The translations under genes were made by a program, and so were the position numbers. Below, one piece after another: positions 59,028 through 64,000 of a stretch of 64,000 nt of DNA; within the stretch, counting starts at the first letter, position 1; each line of letters begins with the position of its first letter. The notes beneath the pieces were generated by a model. That model saw nothing but the letters and a program-made list of their open reading frames with translations, was not told the origin of the DNA and ran no database searches. Source of the stretch: Flemingiibacterium sp045586505 (GTDB lineage Bacteria; Bacillota; Clostridia; Oscillospirales; CAG-272); assembly GCA_045586505.1 (NCBI GenBank), contig JAZNAL010000053.1, positions 1 to 64,000 on the forward strand, given 5' to 3'.

Positions 59028-60584
59028 ATGAGGACTATTCAAAGCAAAATACTGTTAGTTGTAATTTCCGCGCTTATTGTGATTACTGCGATAGTAACCT
59101 CCATCGCAGTCGGTGTAACGCATAATATCATGCATAAGGATGCGGACAGAATTTTAAACAATGTTTCCGAGAAGGAAGCCGCATATATCAATGATATGCT
59201 GAACGATTTTATGCAGTCGTCGGCAATTATGGAGCACTACGCACTACATGAGCTTAGCAGTGTGAGTGCGCTGAATAATGAATCCTACCGTGACGAATAT
59301 ATAGAGGAAATATGCCACCTTTTTGACGAGGTTGCACTTAATACCGCCGGAACAACCGCATATTATCTCTGCTTCTCACCCGAGGTGACGGGTGGTGTTA
59401 CTTCCGGATTTTACTCAAAATTCAAAGAGGATGGCGTGTACGAGCTTTCAAAAGAGGAGTTTGCGGAGCTTGACCTTTTTAATGCGAACTTTATTAAGGA
59501 AAGCGGATTTGACGTGATTGGATCCGGCAACATATGGCTGCAGCCCCGAAGGAGTACCTTTGCCCCCGACGATACGGTTGTCTCCTACCTTACGCCACTA
59601 TACAAGGAAAATACCTTTTTAGGATTCCTCGGCTTCAACATGGATTTTGAGTACCTGCTGGGTCTGGTAGGCGAAATAACTGTTTACGATAACGGTCATG
59701 CTTTACTGCTGAGCAGCGACAAGCAGACCTGCTACAACCCTGCTGAGGATATCCATATTTCGCAGGATTACGCCGAGGCTACAACAGCTCTTAAAAACGG
59801 GATGAACCTGGAGCTGCGTGCAGCATATGTGGACATCCAAAGCGGCATACGTCCAATGCTGAGCTATATAATCGGCGCCTTTTTGGTGGTACTTGTGCTT
59901 GCGATTTTGTATACCTTCTTTGTAACGGACAAGATCGTTACGCCGCTTAAAAAGCTCACTTCCGCGGCAGGCAGCATCTCATCAGGTGTACAGGACGTGA
60001 ATCTCATTGTCGATTCAAATGATGAGATTGGCATACTCTCCCGTGTACTCAGCGACACTTATGGAAAAATTCGAGAGTATTCCACATATATAAACGCTCT
60101 TGCATACAGAGATTCGCTGACGGGCATCAAGAACAGCACGGCGTACGCTGAGGCAATTGATGAGCTCAACAAGGAGATCAATCTCGGCAACCCATCTTTC
60201 GGCGTAATTGTTGCAGACATAAACAATTTGAAGAAGACAAATGACACCTACGGACACGATGTTGGAAACGAGCTTATCGTTCATTCCGCAAGAATACTCA
60301 CCGATATATTCAAAACAAGCGCTGTATACCGAATAGGCGGTGATGAATTTGCTATTGTTTTAAAAGGAAAGGATCTTGAGCGGCACCGCGTTCTCATTGA
60401 AAAAATGGATGTTGCGTTCTCTGCCGATTACATAGCGGTAAACGATGAAACCGTACCGGTTTCAATAGCACGAGGAGTTTCTGTATTCGATCCGTCAATC
60501 GACCGTGTATATGCAGACGTATTTGCTAAGGCAGACCACGCTATGTACTTGAACAAGGAAGATATGAAGGTTGCTTGTGAGTAA
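59028..60584 (+). CDS. membrane-bound diguanylate cyclase (sensor-HAMP-GGDEF)
   Basis: A 518-residue protein with helix one at 10-35 (LLVVISALIVITAIVTSIAVG), a dCache-like external sensor, helix two (MLSYIIGAFLVVLVLAILYTFFV), a HAMP domain (VTPLKKLTSAAGSISSG) and a GGDEF domain with the intact active site GGDEF at 437-441. The I-site is absent: the position of RxxD reads FKTS, so product inhibition is not expected. RBS AAGGAGC precedes ATG 59028. It is the last gene of the cluster and would supply the c-di-GMP read by the PelD-like domain. Confidence 0.93.
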   Translation: MRTIQSKILLVVISALIVITAIVTSIAVGVTHNIMHKDADRILNNVSEKEAAYINDMLNDFMQSSAIMEHYALHELSSVSALNNESYRDEYIEEICHLFDEVALNTAGTTAYYLCFSPEVTGGVTSGFYSKFKEDGVYELSKEEFAELDLFNANFIKESGFDVIGSGNIWLQPRRSTFAPDDTVVSYLTPLYKENTFLGFLGFNMDFEYLLGLVGEITVYDNGHALLLSSDKQTCYNPAEDIHISQDYAEATTALKNGMNLELRAAYVDIQSGIRPMLSYIIGAFLVVLVLAILYTFFVTDKIVTPLKKLTSAAGSISSGVQDVNLIVDSNDEIGILSRVLSDTYGKIREYSTYINALAYRDSLTGIKNSTAYAEAIDELNKEINLGNPSFGVIVADINNLKKTNDTYGHDVGNELIVHSARILTDIFKTSAVYRIGGDEFAIVLKGKDLERHRVLIEKMDVAFSADYIAVNDETVPVSIARGVSVFDPSIDRVYADVFAKADHAMYLNKEDMKVACE

Positions 60585-60624
60585 GGCTTTGCTTGATATC
60601 TTTTTGGACTGACTTGCCAAAACA

Positions 60625-60670
60625 AGCCCTTGAAGAGTGCCTGTAAAAAGGCGATTCAAGGGCTGTTTTC
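60625..60670 (+). terminator. terminator of the pel-type cluster
   Basis: AGCCCTTGAA / TTCAAGGGCT stem with an inner GCCT-AGGC pair, then GTTTTCT. The 312-base gap up to 60896 holds this hairpin and the next, and no supported gene. Confidence 0.85.
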
Positions 60671-60778
60671 TATGCAAATCCTCATTCTCTTTTTGACTAT
60701 CAATGCCGGTAGAGATGGCGAAAATATGATTTCCCCGGGATGTACAGCGATCGTTTTAGCTGAAAATTCAAGCAGAAA

Positions 60779-60820
60779 AACTCCCAAGGCAAGCGCAATG
60801 CAAGCCTTGGGAGTAATTTT
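60779..60820. terminator. bidirectional terminator between the pel-type and lactate operons
   Basis: ACTCCCAAGGC / GCCTTGGGAGT stem with AATTTTTAG after it on the plus strand and TTTTTCTGC on the minus strand. Confidence 0.85.
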
Positions 60821-60896
60821 TAGTTTTCCGTAACAAATAGATGCTTTTTATCGCACATTAAAACATTCAAAGGGGTTGGCTTTTTGAACACTGTTT

Positions 60897-62291
60897 TCAG
60901 AAGCACACTTTGCCCGGATTGAGGATATTCTTCTCGTCAAAAACCTTCTTTATACCCTGCATAAGAGCGATGGGAGTATGCCCATACTGCTTCTTAAGGT
61001 AGTTTTTCTTTGCATATCCTATACCGTGCTCTCCCGAAACAAGTCCACCAAGCTCCTCTGCCTTGAGGTACATACGGTCAAAGCAGATATTGAGCTTTTC
61101 TTCCCATGTTTTCTCGTCCAGCTCGTCTCTGCATATGTATATGTGGAGATTTCCGTCTCCTGCGTGACCGAAGCTGGGGATCCTTATACCCATTTCCTCA
61201 GAAAGAGTATGCGTAAACTTGATGAACTCGGCTATCATATCCTTGGGAACTACAACGTCGCATTCGTCCATTTCTGTAGTTGATGCCTTGATAGCCTCAA
61301 GGAACGCTCCTCTTGCCGACCAAACGGATTTCTTTCTCTCCTCGGTATCAACGATATATGCATCTATTGCACCGATCTCAAGGCAAAGATTTGCAACGGT
61401 ATTCATATCCGCTTCAACCTGCTCGTCAGTATTGCCGTCAAAGGTGAGCAGAATATATGCATCGCTTTTGGTATCGGGGAATTTCTTTCCAAGATAGCTC
61501 TCGGAGAAGAGAATTGTGTCGCGGGACATATACTCGATAGCGGTGGGTGTTACCTTTGAGCGAATTATCTGAGGAACAGCCTCAATGGCGCTCTTCATAT
61601 CTTTGAACGGCACAAGAAGGCTCACGGAAACCTTGGGAAGAGGAACGAGCTTCAATACTGCCTCGGTTATGATACACAGCGTTCCCTCCGAGCCTATAAC
61701 CAGATCCTTCAGGCTATATCCCGAGCTGTTTTTTGCGACCTTTGCGCCAAGCTCCAGTATCTCGCCGTCCGGCATAACGACGGTAAGTGCTCGTACGTAG
61801 TCTCTTGTTACGCCATATTTAACAGCTCTCATGCCGCCGGCATTTGTTGAGATATTTCCGCCAATTGTTGCGGATTTTTCACCCGGATCCGGCGGATAAA
61901 GGAAATCGTTTTCCTCGGCAAATGCCGCAAGCTCCATAAGAAGGACGCCGGGTTGAACGGTTACTGTGAGGTTGTTTTTGTCAAGCTCTAAGATCTTGTT
62001 CATCTTGATGGTTTCAAGAAGAATGCCGCCCTCAAGTGCAACAGCCGCGCCCACAAGACCTGTTCCGCTTCCTCTGACGGTTACGGGAATGCATCTGTTG
62101 TAGGCGAGCTTCATGATCTCGCTTATCTGTTCTGTGGAACAAGCCCGTACAAGCACGTCAGGCATATTTTCTATACCGCCAAGCTCGTCGTGAGCATAGT
62201 CGGGGCTTATTTCGTCGCCGAAGAGCACGTTGCTCTCACCGACGATTGCGCGCAGGGCAGCCACATCCTTTTCGGTTATTTTATTATACAT
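60897..62291 (-). CDS. lctD: FAD-binding D-lactate/glycolate dehydrogenase (LctD/GlcD-like)
   Basis: A 464-residue FAD-linked oxidase C-type enzyme. The FAD-binding segment includes VTVRGSGTGLVGAAVALEGGILLET and PGEKSATIGGNISTNAGGMRAVKYGVTRDYV; the C-terminal domain has the metal/substrate site IRIPSFGHAGDGNLHIYICRDELD and SGEHGIGYAKK. With adjacent etfA and etfB it matches the Acetobacterium woodii LctBCD complex, which oxidises lactate to pyruvate with NAD+ by confurcation with reduced ferredoxin. It overlaps etfA by 8 bases. Lactate as substrate is inferred from context. Confidence 0.9.
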   Translation of the reverse strand: MYNKITEKDVAALRAIVGESNVLFGDEISPDYAHDELGGIENMPDVLVRACSTEQISEIMKLAYNRCIPVTVRGSGTGLVGAAVALEGGILLETIKMNKILELDKNNLTVTVQPGVLLMELAAFAEENDFLYPPDPGEKSATIGGNISTNAGGMRAVKYGVTRDYVRALTVVMPDGEILELGAKVAKNSSGYSLKDLVIGSEGTLCIITEAVLKLVPLPKVSVSLLVPFKDMKSAIEAVPQIIRSKVTPTAIEYMSRDTILFSESYLGKKFPDTKSDAYILLTFDGNTDEQVEADMNTVANLCLEIGAIDAYIVDTEERKKSVWSARGAFLEAIKASTTEMDECDVVVPKDMIAEFIKFTHTLSEEMGIRIPSFGHAGDGNLHIYICRDELDEKTWEEKLNICFDRMYLKAEELGGLVSGEHGIGYAKKNYLKKQYGHTPIALMQGIKKVFDEKNILNPGKVCF

Positions 62292-63480
62292 CAGCGCGCA
62301 CCTCCTTTATCTTTTCAATAAGAGCGGGGACTATCTCGGCGGCATCACCTACGACGCAGTAATGAGCCACGTCAAATATCGGAGCATTCTTGTCTGTATT
62401 TATTGCCACGATACAATCGGATGACTTCATTCCCGCCGCAAACTGAACTGCGCCCGATATTCCGATGCAGATTATGAATTTTGGCTTTACGGTTCTTCCC
62501 GAAAGACCTATCTGTCTTTTTGCATTGAAAATATTGCTTTCGGCAAGAGGTCTTGTGCAGGCAACAACGCCGCCCAGCAGATCGGCAAGCTCTGCCGCCT
62601 GTGCTCTCAGCGTGTCGCTCTGTGCGCCTCTGCCCACAGCAACGATAACGTCTGCCTCTGCGATATCGATGTCCTTGGGCTTTTCCTGTATTTCAAGAAC
62701 CGATATCTTTGATGCCAGCTTTTCCTCGGAAGCCTCCATATTTACGATTTCTCCGAAAGCCTCCACCGTGGGCTTAGGCTCTGTAAAGACCTTATAGCGT
62801 GCGGTGCAGAACTGAGGACGTGTATTGGGCGAGATGATCTGTGCCATAATATTTCCGCCGAATGCGGGACGTATCTGCACAAGGTCGGTGTTCTCCTTCA
62901 TTTCGAGAACGGTACAGTCTGCTGTGAGACCTGCATGGCAGCGTGCCGCAACTCTCGGTGCAAGCTGTCTGCCAAGGTCCGTAGCTCCCACAAGTATAGA
63001 GGATGGCTTTACCTTGTGGATGAAATCGCAGAAAGCCGCGGTATATGGCTCTATTCTGAAGCTCTTATAGACCTCGTTATCATAAACGAAAACCTTATCT
63101 ACACCGTAATGGAGCAGCTTTTCTGCACACTTGCCGATATTGCTGCCAATAAGAAGAACATAAACCGGGTGATTTATAACCGAAGCCAGCTCGCGGGCTT
63201 TACCGCACAGCTCATATGTAACACGGTGAAGCTCTCCGCCCTGACAATCGGCATAAACGCAAACGCCCTTCCAGAGTGTTTTATCAACCGTCACTACTTC
63301 CTCTTCAACAAATTCGACAGCCCCATCTCCGTTGCGAACGCAAAGCTTGCACATCTTGCACGCAGAGGATATAGCGAGCTTTCCTTCATCATTCGAAATA
63401 GCGCCGAATGGACACACCTTAACGAGCTTTTCGGCAAGGTCAGGAGTGATTTTATTTTGATTTACAACAAGTTTTCCCAT
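62284..63480 (-). CDS. etfA: electron transfer flavoprotein alpha subunit with ferredoxin-like N-terminus (LctC-like)
   Basis: A 398-residue EtfA. Residues 1-65 form a short ferredoxin-like extension with cysteines in VCPFGAI and ACKMCKLC, enough for one 4Fe-4S cluster, a feature of bifurcating EtfA proteins such as LctC. The ETF alpha core then has VYVLLIGSNIGKCAEKLLHYGVDKVFVYD, and the C-terminal FAD domain has ADVIVAVGRGAQS, GGVVACTRPLAE, IGLSGRTVKPKFIICIGISGAVQF and INTDKNAPIFDVAHYCVVGDA. It partners EtfB upstream and the dehydrogenase downstream. Confidence 0.94.
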   Translation of the reverse strand: MGKLVVNQNKITPDLAEKLVKVCPFGAISNDEGKLAISSACKMCKLCVRNGDGAVEFVEEEVVTVDKTLWKGVCVYADCQGGELHRVTYELCGKARELASVINHPVYVLLIGSNIGKCAEKLLHYGVDKVFVYDNEVYKSFRIEPYTAAFCDFIHKVKPSSILVGATDLGRQLAPRVAARCHAGLTADCTVLEMKENTDLVQIRPAFGGNIMAQIISPNTRPQFCTARYKVFTEPKPTVEAFGEIVNMEASEEKLASKISVLEIQEKPKDIDIAEADVIVAVGRGAQSDTLRAQAAELADLLGGVVACTRPLAESNIFNAKRQIGLSGRTVKPKFIICIGISGAVQFAAGMKSSDCIVAINTDKNAPIFDVAHYCVVGDAAEIVPALIEKIKEVRADV

Positions 63481-63493
63481 GGTAGCTGCCTCC

Positions 63494-64000
63494 TTATATC
63501 ATCTTGAGCTTGCAAACAAGCTCGCAGAGAGATTGCGCCTGCTCACGGGAGGTACCCGTCACGCTGTGCTTTTCGGTGTTCTTTTCGGGCGGGAATATTC
63601 TCTCAACCTGGGTCGCAGAGCCGGAAAGACCGTAATGCCCGGGATCCCTATCGTCAAAATCATCGAAGGTGAGAATTTTTACCACGTCATCCGTGATGCT
63701 CTGCTTTACCTTATAGGAAGGAAGCCTGGGGGTGTTTATATCATTCTCCATAGAAATAAGGCAGGGAAGCTCAACACTCATCTTTATTGTGTTATTATCA
63801 AGAGATGCAGTAACAGTTGCCTTACCGTCGCTTATTTCGTCGATGGAGATTACGTTTGAAACATTTGGAATATTCAGATTTTCAGCTAACTCTGCGCCAA
63901 CCTGAGCCGTATCGCCGTCGGTTGTCTGCTTTCCGCAAATGATCATATCAAAATCTCCGCACTTGCGTATACCCTGAGAAATGGTATATGCGGTAGCAAG
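63494..64000 (-). CDS. etfB: electron transfer flavoprotein beta subunit, N-terminus outside the window
   Basis: The C-terminal 168 codons of EtfB on the minus strand; the frame runs off the window edge at LATAYTISQGIRKCGDFDMI. Family pieces are ICGKQTTDGDTAQVGAELAENLNIPNVSNV, the ADP-motif D-G-D-T-x-Q-V, and LPCLISMENDINTPRLPSY with the terminal basic segment. In bifurcating ETFs this subunit carries the second FAD. It lies 13 bases before etfA, in operon order etfB-etfA-lctD. Confidence 0.92.
   Translation of the reverse strand, partial: LATAYTISQGIRKCGDFDMIICGKQTTDGDTAQVGAELAENLNIPNVSNVISIDEISDGKATVTASLDNNTIKMSVELPCLISMENDINTPRLPSYKVKQSITDDVVKILTFDDFDDRDPGHYGLSGSATQVERIFPPEKNTEKHSVTGTSREQAQSLCELVCKLKMI

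Noticed and set aside
1..64000. CRISPR arrays, insertion sequences, rRNA genes and prophage
   Set aside because: No regularly spaced repeats, transposase, rRNA or phage structural genes were recognised in the window.

Overview
The window comes from a Gram-positive, endospore-forming anaerobe, most likely a member of Clostridia. The main evidence is the spoIIGA-sigE pair, a T-box leader, a Mn2+ (yybP-ykoY) riboswitch, an EtfAB-linked D-lactate dehydrogenase operon of the Acetobacterium lctBCD type, strong TTGACA-17-TATAAT promoters and the absence of any outer-membrane genes. No species can be named from sequence alone. Most genes look moderately GC-balanced. The NACHT gene near 3.6-6.5 kb is visibly AT-rich and looks acquired.

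Layout. 1-3.4 kb: MarR regulator tail, HSL-family esterase, kynurenine-formamidase-like cyclase, and a MATE exporter behind an attenuated leader (guanidine-IV/mepA-type riboswitch is the leading candidate). 3.4-9.4 kb: accessory block of a NACHT NTPase, a zinc alcohol dehydrogenase and a COG1672-type ATPase, bracketed by an imperfect direct repeat. 9.6-10.1 kb: tRNA-Pro(GGG) and a 13-codon gene with its own promoter, ribosome site and terminator. 10.1-13.3 kb: NimA-like flavoprotein, Bcp peroxiredoxin, DUF378 protein, spoIIGA and sigE. 13.3-22 kb: aminoglycoside-phosphotransferase-like kinase, flavin reductase, TrpB2, SfsA, a T-box-controlled HTH-cupin-acyl-CoA-ligase fusion, XRE regulator, DUF1508 protein and a GpsA-like dehydrogenase. 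22-29.3 kb: complete oligopeptide ABC transporter (A-B-C-D-F) plus a DUF3899 membrane protein. 29.3-37.8 kb, minus strand: six-gene cell-surface operon (MBOAT acyltransferase, DHHW/AlgX-like protein, D,D-dipeptidase-like lipoprotein, RCC1-repeat membrane protein, Ig-like/transglutaminase protein, lipoprotein). 37.9-38.2 kb: tRNA-Leu(UAA), initiator tRNA-fMet and a 28-residue membrane peptide. 38.3-42.2 kb: large secreted repeat protein and a frameshifted KdpE-like response-regulator remnant. 42.2-45.1 kb: P-type cation ATPase under a Mn2+ riboswitch. 45.3-60.6 kb: ten-gene Pel-type exopolysaccharide cluster. 60.9-64 kb, minus strand: lactate dehydrogenase, EtfA and truncated EtfB.

The most interesting system is the Pel-type cluster. 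Its first gene fuses an HD-GYP phosphodiesterase, a degenerate SDR, membrane helices, a coiled coil and a PelD-like degenerate GGDEF (NDGKL) that keeps an RxxD c-di-GMP site. PelE-, PelA-deacetylase- (DUF2194), PelF- and PelG-like genes follow, then CotH kinase, VTC polyphosphate-polymerase-like and DUF4956 membrane proteins, a PAS-EAL phosphodiesterase and a membrane GGDEF cyclase. Synthesis, breakdown and sensing of c-di-GMP therefore appear wired into one transcription unit with the polymer machinery. The CotH-VTC-DUF4956 trio suggests an unexplored phosphate-based modification step.
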